This document shows positions 21,931 through 29,301 of a stretch of 42,631 nucleotides of DNA, in pieces. The translations under genes were made by a program, and so were the position numbers. This DNA is from a virus, in IMG/VR virus record IMGVR_UViG_3300033182_000933, positions 1 to 42,631 of that record; one strand, written 5' to 3'. The first letter of the stretch is position 1. Every line of letters starts with the position of its first letter. Under the pieces are notes generated by a model. That model ran no database searches, was not told the DNA's origin, and saw nothing but the letters and a program-made list of their open reading frames with translations.

Positions 21931-22404
21931 ATGCAGATTTTGATCCCCGCTAGAATTGATAGACACCTCAAGGCCCAGATCAGTTCTCTCGCCAAACATG
22001 TCTTGGAACGAATGGTCGCTGAGGCTGACCGAGAGACGTTGAAGGTGACAGTACGGTTTGACTCTATGCTTGCTCATCAGGGCACCTGTGAACCGCTCTG
22101 GGAAGAAGACATCGGCCTTGAGAAACAGTCAGTCATTGCGGTGACACTGAATCGTAGTGCTGTCTTCAATACGGACCAGTTTCTACGACTCGTCTCGCAT
22201 GAGTTTGTTCATGTCGGCCAGATGGCCAATGGTTCACTCCAGTTTCGTGATGATGGTGAATACTGGCATGGTGAGTTCATTGACGACAGCCTTTATCGTG
22301 ATCCGAACCATGAACGTCCTGAAGAGGTTGAGGCCTATGCTTTGGAGGGCAGGATGCTCGGTAGTTGGAAACGGTCTGCAAGTTTCAGAGAACTTTTGAA
22401 TTGA
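21931..22404 (+). CDS. Zinc metallopeptidase-like protein (HExxH)
   Basis: 157 aa. HEFVHVGQ at about residues 90-97 is a classical HExxH zinc site, and the downstream RPEEVEAYALEGRM (about 130) supplies a likely third Glu ligand. This is the short gluzincin/minimal metallopeptidase layout. A Glu-rich central region precedes it. No signal peptide, so it should act in the cytosol, for example on a host regulator or a capsid precursor. Substrate unknown. Confidence 0.75.
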   Translation: MQILIPARIDRHLKAQISSLAKHVLERMVAEADRETLKVTVRFDSMLAHQGTCEPLWEEDIGLEKQSVIAVTLNRSAVFNTDQFLRLVSHEFVHVGQMANGSLQFRDDGEYWHGEFIDDSLYRDPNHERPEEVEAYALEGRMLGSWKRSASFRELLN

Positions 22405-22406
22405 TA

Positions 22407-22414
22407 TATAAATA
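22407..22414 (+). promoter_or_regulatory. Candidate T4-type late promoter TATAAATA
   Basis: TATAAATA just after the metallopeptidase stop and 38 nt before the next ATG. This is the T4 late-promoter octamer. A related GATAAATA lies at 24109. No late sigma factor is in this window, so the assignment is by sequence only. Confidence 0.45.
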
Positions 22415-22417
22415 ATC

Positions 22418-22435
22418 AGTTATTGTTCAATAACT
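22418..22435 (+). repeat. Perfect 8-bp hairpin
   Basis: AGTTATTG (22418-22425) pairs with CAATAACT (22428-22435), loop TT, between the candidate late promoter and the ribosome site of 22453. It would lie in the 5' leader of the downstream mRNA. Confidence 0.55.
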
Positions 22436-22452
22436 CCTTTAGGGAGATTCCT

Positions 22453-22581
22453 ATGCTGTTTAGACACAAAATCAAACTGGAGATCCTGCGTGGTGAACGT
22501 CAGTCAGAGAAGCAAGTCTATCAGACCGAGTCTGGTGGCACTCTGACTGTATTCACCCGCCTTAGTCCTTGGACCTACTAA
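22453..22581 (+). CDS. 42-aa protein, unknown
   Basis: MLFRHKIKLEILRGERQSEK then QVYQTESGGTLTVFTRLSPW: basic N-terminus then beta strands. GGGAGATTCCT lies just before the ATG. Function unknown. Confidence 0.55.
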   Translation: MLFRHKIKLEILRGERQSEKQVYQTESGGTLTVFTRLSPWTY

Positions 22582-22595
22582 ATCATTAGAGACAC

Positions 22596-22781
22596 ATGAC
22601 ACCCCCCTTGAAGAAATGGATTCGGGTTCCATCCAACCCAAGTGACCCGAATCCCGCACGATTGGAGTTGAGGCTAGTTATTGCAGAGATTGCGGAGTTG
22701 GTACAAAGTGGTGTGCCGACATCCGACCCTCAGCTCCAATCGTTGCGAAAAAAATACGCCATCCTCCAGAAAAAGGGTTGA
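22596..22781 (+). CDS. 61-aa protein, unknown
   Basis: MTPPLKKWIRVPSNPSDPNP then a helical part (ARLELRLVIAEIAELVQSG). The next promoter's -35 overlaps its stop. No family recognised. Confidence 0.58.
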   Translation: MTPPLKKWIRVPSNPSDPNPARLELRLVIAEIAELVQSGVPTSDPQLQSLRKKYAILQKKG

Positions 22782-22838
22782 CATTCCTTTTCAGTTCCTT
22801 TACAATGTTATTTGTGAGTGAGAGAGATGTCCTCTCTC
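22778..22838 (+). promoter_or_regulatory. Early-type promoter with GAGAGAG hairpin
   Basis: TTGACA 22778, 17-bp spacer, TACAAT 22801. Hairpin GAGAGAG (22820-22826) / CTCTCTC (22832-22838), loop ATGTC: both arms changed together relative to the GAGAGAC/GTCTCTC form. Confidence 0.85.
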
Positions 22839-22866
22839 CAGCCGTAACCTCTTTTGAGTCTTTATC

Positions 22867-23082
22867 ATGGCAAAGCGAATCCCCCGTAAAGAAGATCATG
22901 TTCCCCCCGTTACTCGTAATGAAGTTGAGGATGCCGTTCAGCGGTTCCTTGCCCAGGGCGGATCTGTTACTAAACTCCCTGATGCTCCAGACCTTGACCT
23001 GCACTTTCGTAAGGACACTGGCTTCATCATGAAGGATGGTGTGGTCAACGTTGACTGGACACCGTTTCAAAACCTTGACTGA
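22867..23082 (+). CDS. Small unknown early protein
   Basis: 71 aa (MAKRIPRKEDHVPPVTRNEV..., DGVVNVDWTPFQNLD). Basic start, acidic middle (LPDAPDLDLHF). No family recognised. Confidence 0.66.
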   Translation: MAKRIPRKEDHVPPVTRNEVEDAVQRFLAQGGSVTKLPDAPDLDLHFRKDTGFIMKDGVVNVDWTPFQNLD

Positions 23083-23090
23083 GATTGATT

Positions 23091-23504
23091 ATGGAACCTG
23101 TGGCTTCTATCAATGTAGCCTCACCTGAGTTTGCCCGTGACGTTGTGGCCTTCTGGTACAAGAACCGAAAGGTGCCCAACTCCATGGGCGTCACATGGTG
23201 GTGTAATAACAGGGATGACTCCCACCTATACTTCAGTGCTCCAAATGTTCGTGACGAGGATTCTGAGTCCAAACGAGAACAGATTAGAGAGTGGTGCCGT
23301 ACCTTCTGGAAAGAGATGAGGTCTGCAAAAGATAAGGCCAGTGAGTTTATCAATCCAGAGTACAACTACATATTCTTCAAGACCAAGTTTCCAAGTAAGT
23401 GTGCTGAAACAGGAAATTGGATTCGTAGAGGTGATGTAGCAGTCTTTGTGCCAGAGATCAAAAAGGTTTACTGCAAAGATTCAAACGTTTTCAAACACGC
23501 ATGA
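23091..23504 (+). CDS. Unknown protein, aromatic-rich
   Basis: 137 aa from ATG 23091; a TTG at 23085 is possible, but the GAGATTGATT block leads into 23091. ARDVVAFWYKNRKVPNSMGV, WWCNNRDDSHLYFSAPN, then a basic segment. No catalytic motif recognised. Followed 9 nt later by a conserved phage gene. Confidence 0.7.
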   Translation: MEPVASINVASPEFARDVVAFWYKNRKVPNSMGVTWWCNNRDDSHLYFSAPNVRDEDSESKREQIREWCRTFWKEMRSAKDKASEFINPEYNYIFFKTKFPSKCAETGNWIRRGDVAVFVPEIKKVYCKDSNVFKHA

Positions 23505-23513
23505 GGTGAGTGT

Positions 23514-24113
23514 ATGGCTAAGGAGAAGAAGGAAAGGAAACCAAGGCAGAAGAGAGTCTTATCAGAAGAAGCCCGAGAGAAGCTCCGTGCACATTTGGCA
23601 AAGGCTCGTAAACGAAAGAAACCGCCCGAGTATAAAAATGTCCATCCTTATGTCATGGCTAAAGATGAGGACGACAGCATGTCTTTTATCAAGGTCAAGG
23701 AATGGATAACTCTGAACAAAGAAGAAGCAAAGGAGTACACTAAACAGTCCAAGGCTCGTGGGTTGAGTGATAAGCAACGAAACGAGTACTTGGGTATGGC
23801 TAGTTCTAGAATTGGTTATGTTCGGTGGCTTGAACACTATCTCAAGACCTCCGAATGGATTGGTGATAACATTGGTGAAAAAGAGGATGAACCCGTGATT
23901 AGACAATGTATTGCAATGGCATACTACCCTGATGGCACACCGAAGCGCACAGTCGGAGTGTATTACAGAGATATTCGTATGGTCTGGCAAAAGGGTATGG
24001 TTGAGCAGGACTATACGAAGTATTGTGAAGATGGCAGATGGACGCCCCCGACCGAGAAAGAGAAGATGGTGCCTGGTATGACCGACAAGGAATTCACATC
24101 TGACCTTGGATAA
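23514..24113 (+). CDS. Conserved marine-phage protein with basic N-terminus
   Basis: 199 aa. The first 40 residues are highly basic (KEKKERKPRQKRVLSEEARE then KLRAHLAKARKRKKPP), followed by an acidic/aromatic folded part (YRDIRMVWQKGMVEQDYTKY). From memory, proteins of this composition recur in T4-like cyanophage and pelagiphage genomes without a known role. A nucleic-acid-binding tail is likely. Confidence 0.72.
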   Translation: MAKEKKERKPRQKRVLSEEAREKLRAHLAKARKRKKPPEYKNVHPYVMAKDEDDSMSFIKVKEWITLNKEEAKEYTKQSKARGLSDKQRNEYLGMASSRIGYVRWLEHYLKTSEWIGDNIGEKEDEPVIRQCIAMAYYPDGTPKRTVGVYYRDIRMVWQKGMVEQDYTKYCEDGRWTPPTEKEKMVPGMTDKEFTSDLG

Positions 24114-24116
24114 ATA
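24109..24116 (+). promoter_or_regulatory. Candidate late promoter GATAAATA
   Basis: GATAAATA 36 nt upstream of ATG 24152, one base off the T4 late octamer TATAAATA and matching the NATAAATA form described for T4-like cyanophages. Sequence match only. Confidence 0.35.
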
Positions 24117-24151
24117 CAGATGAAACCCCAAACCCCTACCTATGGAAATTC

Positions 24152-24463
24152 ATGCAGGATAAAGTATTGAGGAGACTTCAGGCAACAGTCCAAAAAGCAT
24201 CCAAGGCCTTGGCTGCGGGTGAAGGATTTGATGGACACTCTGACCCATACATCAAGGAAGCTAGACTTGAACTGAGAACTGATAATGGAATGGTTTTTGG
24301 TTTTGAGTTAGAACTTGAGAACAAGGACGTTATTGGCAACATGGCCGTATTTCAAGAGAATGGCGATGGTGATCTAATCCCACTTGATATGGAGTCCTTA
24401 CAGATGATGCAGGAAGATGCTGAACAACAGCACTTTGAGGAGATGCGTTTAAAATTGAACTAA
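24152..24463 (+). CDS. Small phage protein, unknown
   Basis: 103 aa (MQDKVLRRLQATVQKASKAL..., RLELRTDNGMVFGFELELEN). Helical N-terminus, beta strands, then an acidic helical end with many Met and Gln residues. No family recognised. GT gene starts 13 nt later. Confidence 0.68.
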   Translation: MQDKVLRRLQATVQKASKALAAGEGFDGHSDPYIKEARLELRTDNGMVFGFELELENKDVIGNMAVFQENGDGDLIPLDMESLQMMQEDAEQQHFEEMRLKLN

Positions 24464-24476
24464 TGGAGAATTATGT

Positions 24477-25469
24477 ATGTCGTTGAAGATTGATTTTTCT
24501 GGTGATGGAAGTCAAAAAAACTATGCCCCTGATGACTCGCCTAAAGCCAGAGGTGGAACAGAACTCATTCAAGAGTGGCTGTTCCAACGGCTTGACCCTG
24601 AACTGACCGAGTACTTTCAGTTCATTGCCTCTCGCAAACGAACTCTAGAAGACAAACCAAGATTGTTCTGGGTACATGATCTTGCTCATGATCCAGAGGT
24701 GCAGTTTCTGAAAGACAAGAACTCTCTGTTGGAATTTGAGAAGATCATCTTTGTCAGTAACTGGCAACAGTATCAATATGGTGCATACCTTGGTGTACCT
24801 TATGATCATGGTGTAGTGATTCAACACGCGATTGATCCTATTCCAGAGCATCAGAAACCTGATGACAAGATCAACTGTGTTTACTTCAGTACTCCACACC
24901 GAGGAATGGAAATTCTATTGGAGGCATGGGAGTTCATGAAGAACAACATTCAGTCTGAAGCTGTCCAGAAGGCTGAATTGAACATCTTCTCTAGTTTCAA
25001 GATCTATGACCGACCTCATATGGATGAGCAGTATCGTCACGTCTATAAGAAGGCTCAGGACATGGAGAGTGTGAACTATAGTGGGTCTGTGCCGAATGAA
25101 CAGATTCGTGAAGAACTTCAGAAGATGCACATTATGGCATACCCCTCTGTGTATATGGAGACTGCGTGTATCTCGGCCATTGAGGCACTATCGGCGAAGT
25201 GTATGGTGGTTTGTCCTAACCTTGGGGCTCTTCCTGAGACCTGTAAAGACTTCGCATGGATGTATGGATATGAACCTGATCCTAAGAAACACGTGCTAGT
25301 CCATGCACATATTTTGGCAAGAGCCATTGAGTCTTATTGGAAACCAGAGACTCAGAGTCTTCTGAACCTGCAGAAGAACTACATGGACATCTTCTATAAC
25401 TGGGATATTCGTATCAACCAGTGGACATCATTTTTGAAATCCTTGAAAGAGGGTATTGAGACAAGATAA
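24477..25469 (+). CDS. GT-B glycosyltransferase (GT1/GT4-like)
   Basis: 330 aa. RGGTELIQEW near residue 25 is the N-terminal GGxE glycine loop. FWVHDLAHDPE and IIFVSNWQQYQYGAYLGVP then VIQHAIDPIP are typical of GT4 first-domain strands. The second domain has VNYSGSVPNEQIREELQKM then MAYPSVYMETACISAIEALS, with the ExxxxxxxE donor-binding motif (E at about 226 and 234), then VCPNLGALPET. It would transfer a sugar from a nucleotide-sugar to an unknown acceptor. It overlaps the RNase H gene by 1 nt (TAATG). It may belong with the kdsB glycan cassette 4 kb upstream, although other genes separate them. Confidence 0.8.
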   Translation: MSLKIDFSGDGSQKNYAPDDSPKARGGTELIQEWLFQRLDPELTEYFQFIASRKRTLEDKPRLFWVHDLAHDPEVQFLKDKNSLLEFEKIIFVSNWQQYQYGAYLGVPYDHGVVIQHAIDPIPEHQKPDDKINCVYFSTPHRGMEILLEAWEFMKNNIQSEAVQKAELNIFSSFKIYDRPHMDEQYRHVYKKAQDMESVNYSGSVPNEQIREELQKMHIMAYPSVYMETACISAIEALSAKCMVVCPNLGALPETCKDFAWMYGYEPDPKKHVLVHAHILARAIESYWKPETQSLLNLQKNYMDIFYNWDIRINQWTSFLKSLKEGIETR

Positions 25470-26308
25470 TGGCTATACTAATTGATTATTCTCAGACTGT
25501 AATTGCATCATTCTGTGCAATGTCTAAAGGGTCAGCAGAGGTGGATGAAGACCTCCTCCGTCATACCATTCTCAACATGATTCGGCAGTACCGAAATCAG
25601 TTCTCAAAGAAGTTCGGTGAAGTGGTCATCTGTTGTGATCATTACAAGAACTGGAGAAAAGACATCTTCCCACAGTACAAGGCCAATCGTAAGAAGGGGC
25701 GAGATGCTTCGGAGATGGATTGGCAGAAACTGTTTGAATGCCTCAACGTTGTTCGTGATGAGATCAAAGAAAACATGCCCTACCGAGTAGTTCAAGTAGA
25801 GGGGGCAGAAGCCGATGACATCATTGCAACTCTCTGTACGAAACAGAATCCTACGGTAATCGTTTCCAGTGACAAGGACTTCCTACAACTACAGAAGTAT
25901 GATGGTGTATCTCAGTGGTCACCCATTATGAAAAAGTACCTCAAAGGTGATCCTGCGGAGTCACTGTACGAGAAAATCATCAAGGGTGACAGTGGTGATG
26001 GTGTGCCCAATATTCTTTCCTCAGATGAGACCTTTGTTTCCGAGGATATGAGACAACGGCCTATCTCTAAGAAGAAGATGGATGCTTGGAGAGGTAAGGC
26101 ACCTGAAGAGTTTTGTGATACGCATGAAATACTGAGGAACTATTATCGGAATAAACAGATGGTTGACCTTAGTGAGATTCCAGAATCACTTCGTATAAAT
26201 ATAATCACTGAATACGAGAGTCAGAGTGAGCAATCTCGTAGTAATCTTATGAACTACTTCATCAGTAAAAGACTCAAAAACCTGATGGAGCACATTGAAG
26301 AGTTTTGA
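25469..26308 (+). CDS. T4 RNase H-like 5'-3' exonuclease (FEN/PIN-like)
   Basis: 279 aa. N-terminal MAILIDYSQTVIAS carries the first metal Asp. VVICCDHYKNWRKDIFPQYK then ANRKKGRD is the flap-nuclease DxxxxxRxxxFPxYKxxR motif. VEGAEADDIIATL and VIVSSDKDFLQL provide the remaining acidic residues, and KGDSGDGVPNI is the helix-hairpin-helix loop. This matches T4 rnh (305 aa), which removes RNA primers from Okazaki fragments. It lies just before a conserved T4-like marine phage gene. Confidence 0.88.
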   Translation: MAILIDYSQTVIASFCAMSKGSAEVDEDLLRHTILNMIRQYRNQFSKKFGEVVICCDHYKNWRKDIFPQYKANRKKGRDASEMDWQKLFECLNVVRDEIKENMPYRVVQVEGAEADDIIATLCTKQNPTVIVSSDKDFLQLQKYDGVSQWSPIMKKYLKGDPAESLYEKIIKGDSGDGVPNILSSDETFVSEDMRQRPISKKKMDAWRGKAPEEFCDTHEILRNYYRNKQMVDLSEIPESLRINIITEYESQSEQSRSNLMNYFISKRLKNLMEHIEEF

Positions 26309-26309
26309 T

Positions 26310-26726
26310 ATGGCAGTAAGTTTACCATTCATCTTTGAAGAAATCAGTAAGGCGAAGAACAAGGAAGAAAAGAAAGCACTGTTGATCAAGTATAACACTG
26401 GTGCTCTCAAGGAGATTCTTAGGTACGCATTTCATCCAGACATAAAGTTTCTTTTACCAGCTGGCGAACCCCCGTACAAGTCTGTAGTAGATGAATCAGA
26501 AAATCCTACTTACTTGTACCCTCTTATTCGTAAGTTATACCTTTTCGTTGAAGGCGGTAACCCAGGGCTGACACAGGTTAGACGAGAATACCTGTTCATA
26601 GAATTGCTAGAAAGCATTCACCCAAAGGAAGCTACTCTTCTTCTGCAGATCAAAGATAAGAAGATCAAGTGCAGGGGATTGACTTACAACTTGGTAAAAG
26701 AAACATTTCCAGACCTACTACCATGA
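26310..26726 (+). CDS. Conserved T4-like marine phage protein (DUF6433-like)
   Basis: 138 aa from ATG 26310, 2 nt after the RNase H stop. MAVSLPFIFEEISKAKNKEE then LLIKYNTGALKEILRYAF and LPAGEPPYK. This pattern is, from memory, the family (DUF6433) that follows RNase H in cyanophages and pelagiphages, of unknown function. Mostly helical, no catalytic motif. Overlaps the next gene by 4 nt. Family name moderately sure. Confidence 0.7.
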   Translation: MAVSLPFIFEEISKAKNKEEKKALLIKYNTGALKEILRYAFHPDIKFLLPAGEPPYKSVVDESENPTYLYPLIRKLYLFVEGGNPGLTQVRREYLFIELLESIHPKEATLLLQIKDKKIKCRGLTYNLVKETFPDLLP

Positions 26727-27034
26727 AGACACTAGAAGAACGAATTATAAATCTAAAAAAAGAAAAGAATGGTGAGGAGAAAATAGAACCAGCAGAATTG
26801 CGACAACTTGTGATGACTGAAGATGGTATCCCCCATTACATCAAGGTAGTTCCTGCACGACTTTTTGCTGTGCAATTAGACTTATTCTGGAATGATGATA
26901 ACAAAGAATTTTCAACTGAATATGATGATGCACGGTGGACAGTACAATTCAACTACAAAGACTTCCTTCCACAACCGTGGTCTGTTGGTAAAATTACCAA
27001 GAGTCCACGATCTGGTAGAGCATCCTTGCTCTAA
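26723..27034 (+). CDS. Unknown small protein
   Basis: 103 aa from ATG 26723 (ATGA overlap). MKTLEERIINLKKEKNGEEK then a beta-rich domain (RLFAVQLDLFWNDDNKEFS) and a basic C-terminus (KITKSPRSGRASLL). No family recognised. Confidence 0.68.
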   Translation: MKTLEERIINLKKEKNGEEKIEPAELRQLVMTEDGIPHYIKVVPARLFAVQLDLFWNDDNKEFSTEYDDARWTVQFNYKDFLPQPWSVGKITKSPRSGRASLL

Positions 27035-27103
27035 TTCTAGCCAAAAAGATGATTGGTTTTCACTTCCGATGGAGTGATATTCTCAACTCAGTCTAGAGGG
27101 CAT

Positions 27104-27670
27104 ATGAAAAAATACATTCTATTTTTGTCTTTATTTTTCATTGAGTTTAGTACAATGGGAAATCAGACATTGAAGGGTTATCCATTTGATGGCTTCACTA
27201 TCAATATGGTCATTCCACAAATCACACCGGCACCATTGAATTATGTGAATCCTGATGAATTGGATTGCTTAGCAAAGAACATTTACTTTGAGGCAGCTGT
27301 TGAATCTACGGCAGGAAAACTTGCTGTTGCTCAGGTAACAATCAACCGTGTGAATTCACCGAAATTTCCAAACACCGTTTGTGGTGTAGTCAAACAGGGC
27401 ATACATTACAAAAGCGGCATTCCTGTTCGCCATCGTTGCCAATTCAGCTGGTACTGTGATGGTAAGCCAGATGTTCCATACAATGGACAGATGTGGGCCG
27501 AATCCAAGAGTATTGCGAAGTTTGTATTGACTACACGATCTAAAGTGCTGGACATTACCGATGGAGCAACACACTATCATGCCGATTACATCAAACCTCC
27601 ACGTTGGGTTGATGCCAAAGTCAAAACTACACAGATAGATAAGCATATTTTCTATAAGTTGAAAATATGA
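27104..27670 (+). CDS. Exported SleB-type cell-wall hydrolase
   Basis: 188 aa from ATG 27104, chosen because it gives a clean signal peptide (MKKYILFLSLFFIEFSTMGN). The Hydrolase_2/SleB domain follows: LDCLAKNIYFEAAVESTAGK (catalytic Glu in the YxEA motif), AVAQVTINRVNSPKFPNTVC then GVVKQ, CQFSWYCDG and ATHYHADYIKPPRW. These enzymes cleave peptidoglycan between MurNAc and GlcNAc. With a Sec signal, it could act as a signal-exported endolysin or help release the phage. Confidence 0.88.
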   Translation: MKKYILFLSLFFIEFSTMGNQTLKGYPFDGFTINMVIPQITPAPLNYVNPDELDCLAKNIYFEAAVESTAGKLAVAQVTINRVNSPKFPNTVCGVVKQGIHYKSGIPVRHRCQFSWYCDGKPDVPYNGQMWAESKSIAKFVLTTRSKVLDITDGATHYHADYIKPPRWVDAKVKTTQIDKHIFYKLKI

Positions 27671-27671
27671 G

Positions 27672-27700
27672 TTGACATAGTGTTAGGGTTATGTCATACT
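27672..27700 (+). promoter_or_regulatory. Promoter overlapping an inverted repeat
   Basis: TTGACA 27672, 17-bp spacer, CATACT 27695. TGACATA (27673-27679) and TATGTCA (27690-27696) form a perfect inverted repeat covering -35 and the edge of -10, so a dimeric repressor could block it. Confidence 0.65.
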
Positions 27701-27738
27701 GTACACATAGGTAAAACAATGACTATCAATGAGGTGGT

Positions 27739-28038
27739 ATGGATCAGGAAGTGTACATGGGAGAACTTGGAGAAAAGAAAAAACTTTTTCTCAAGCTAAC
27801 CAAAAAAATTATTCGGGATGACTACACCGTTCACAAACTGAAAGATCGTCAGAATCGTGAGGCAATGTTCTACAACTACAAAGGACTTGACTTTGAAGTT
27901 GAAGATTGTATTCTAGTTGAGGCTAGAATCAAAGACTTCCGTAGTTACAAACAGGTTCCGTTTACCTACTTGAATTATGTAAAAGTATTGGAAAATAAAG
28001 GTAATCCCGATAATCCTAAAGATGAAAAGTTGACATGA
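27739..28038 (+). CDS. Unknown small protein
   Basis: 99 aa (MDQEVYMGELGEKKKLFLKL..., LDFEVEDCILVEARIKDFRS). GAGGTGGT precedes ATG. Basic N-terminal helix then beta strands. Overlaps the next gene by 4 nt. Confidence 0.68.
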   Translation: MDQEVYMGELGEKKKLFLKLTKKIIRDDYTVHKLKDRQNREAMFYNYKGLDFEVEDCILVEARIKDFRSYKQVPFTYLNYVKVLENKGNPDNPKDEKLT

Positions 28039-28574
28039 ATGTTTTTTATCTTGACAGTGATCCTGTTTTGGCAGCACAATATCATTGTGATAAACACTGT
28101 GTGAAAATGATCATTGAATACGCACAGCTGTTATCAACTGCCCACAGAATGTTAGATGGTGAACTATATATTGACAAGACTCTAAACGGTCGTAAAATCA
28201 AGCGATGGAGAATTGACGATGAGCGAGAAGGATATCTATATAAGGCTAGTCATACTGGCCATCCTTCTAGCGTTTGGACTCGCTCCTCTATTGAAAATTA
28301 TTATTGGTTACACGAACTTTTTGTGAATCTATGTGAAGAGTATACTGTTCGGTATGGAAAGATTCACGCGACACAAAGTCTAAATCCCTTCATTTGTGTT
28401 GCCCCCATGAACATACCCAATGTTCCCTTCACAGAACCCCCACCTGCAATGCCAGATTATTGTAAGGTACATGGTGACTCGGTTTCTTCATATCGTAAAT
28501 ACTATCTAAACGAGAAACCATTTGCTAAATGGAAAACTGGTAATGTGCCAGAATGGTATACTGAAACGGTTTGA
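28035..28574 (+). CDS. Conserved marine T4-like phage protein, unknown function
   Basis: 179 aa. MNVFYLDSDPVLAAQYHCDK then HCVKMIIEYAQLLSTAHRM; TGHPSSVWTRSSIENYYWLH; KPFAKWKTGNVPEWY. From memory, this is the pattern of a family found widely in cyanophages and other T4-like phages (MxxFYxDxxPxxxAxxxxDKHxxKMxxExAQxLxTA). No biochemical role is established. Several invariant His, Lys and Glu residues suggest an enzyme. Confidence 0.78.
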   Translation: MNVFYLDSDPVLAAQYHCDKHCVKMIIEYAQLLSTAHRMLDGELYIDKTLNGRKIKRWRIDDEREGYLYKASHTGHPSSVWTRSSIENYYWLHELFVNLCEEYTVRYGKIHATQSLNPFICVAPMNIPNVPFTEPPPAMPDYCKVHGDSVSSYRKYYLNEKPFAKWKTGNVPEWYTETV

Positions 28575-28579
28575 TAAAA

Positions 28580-28879
28580 ATGTCTTACAAATCTTTACCA
28601 GATGTGGTCACAATAAAAGACTCAGGTATTCATGGCCTAGGTTTGTTCGCTAAAACTGATATTCCAAAAGGTGTGTCTTTGGGGATGATTCATTTTGAAT
28701 TCAATGGCGAATTGATGCGGACTCCTTTAGGTGCATTTGGAAATCATTCTGATGATCCTACTTGTGAAAAGTACTGGGACACATCAGAAAGTGGAACAGG
28801 TTGGTATCTTCGCACAATACGTGATGTGGTTGCAGGTGAAGAATTGACTTGGATTTACACACTGTATAAAGTAGAATAA
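28580..28879 (+). CDS. SET-domain protein, copy 2
   Basis: 99 aa from ATG 28580. SET motifs are GIHGLGLFAKTDIPKGVSLG, GAFGNHSDDPTCEKY (NHxxxP SAM-binding loop) and IRDVVAGEELTWIYTLY (GEEL...Y). It is a minimal SET domain without pre- or post-SET regions, as in other phage and bacterial small SET proteins. It may methylate lysine in a host or virion protein. It is only distantly similar to the SET protein at 10203. Confidence 0.82.
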   Translation: MSYKSLPDVVTIKDSGIHGLGLFAKTDIPKGVSLGMIHFEFNGELMRTPLGAFGNHSDDPTCEKYWDTSESGTGWYLRTIRDVVAGEELTWIYTLYKVE

Positions 28880-28900
28880 CCTAACTCCTGAAAGGATTTT

Positions 28901-29023
28901 ATGCTATTTGTATTCTTTGTAGGTTTTTTAGTTGGCTGTTGGTTTACCGATTCATTTCCAGATACTGTTTCTATTCAGATTGACAGAGTAAAAAAGTTTC
29001 TTGGTGTGGAAAATAAATCTTGA
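28901..29023 (+). CDS. 40-aa membrane protein
   Basis: MLFVFFVGFLVGCWFTDSFP then a short basic tail. One N-terminal hydrophobic span with a Cys; AAAGGA lies upstream. Function unknown. Confidence 0.5.
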   Translation: MLFVFFVGFLVGCWFTDSFPDTVSIQIDRVKKFLGVENKS

Positions 29024-29047
29024 TATCCTAGTCCGATAGAGGTTGAT

Positions 29048-29287
29048 ATGCGAAGTGTTATGATTCCAGTGAGTCCGACTGAGTACATCAAACTGTACGA
29101 GGATGGAACGATCAACACTAATTTGTCTGACCTAGATGGTCAACAATACATGAAGCCTGCTCATAATTCCTATGAGCAACTACTTGGTAGAATGGTAGCA
29201 CAGTTCCTCTTCCATTATTCTCAGTTGAATTTTCAGATGGATGATGAGGAACCATTGTTGGCAAACAAACCAAAAAACGAACGATGA
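29048..29287 (+). CDS. Unknown small protein
   Basis: 79 aa (MRSVMIPVSPTEYIKLYEDG..., SYEQLLGRMVAQFLFHYSQL). GAGGTTGAT precedes the ATG. Its end overlaps the region upstream of the PRPP synthetase start. No family recognised. Confidence 0.65.
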   Translation: MRSVMIPVSPTEYIKLYEDGTINTNLSDLDGQQYMKPAHNSYEQLLGRMVAQFLFHYSQLNFQMDDEEPLLANKPKNER

Positions 29288-29301
29288 ATGGGAGTGCAGT
29301 G

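Noticed and set aside
23562-24131. 189-aa open frame on the - strand
   Set aside because: Antisense to the conserved gene at 23514; no other gene in the window is on this strand.
28035-28574. T4 endonuclease V (pyrimidine dimer glycosylase)
   Set aside because: The N-terminal Thr-Arg catalytic start and the conserved Glu context of that enzyme are absent; left as an unknown conserved family.
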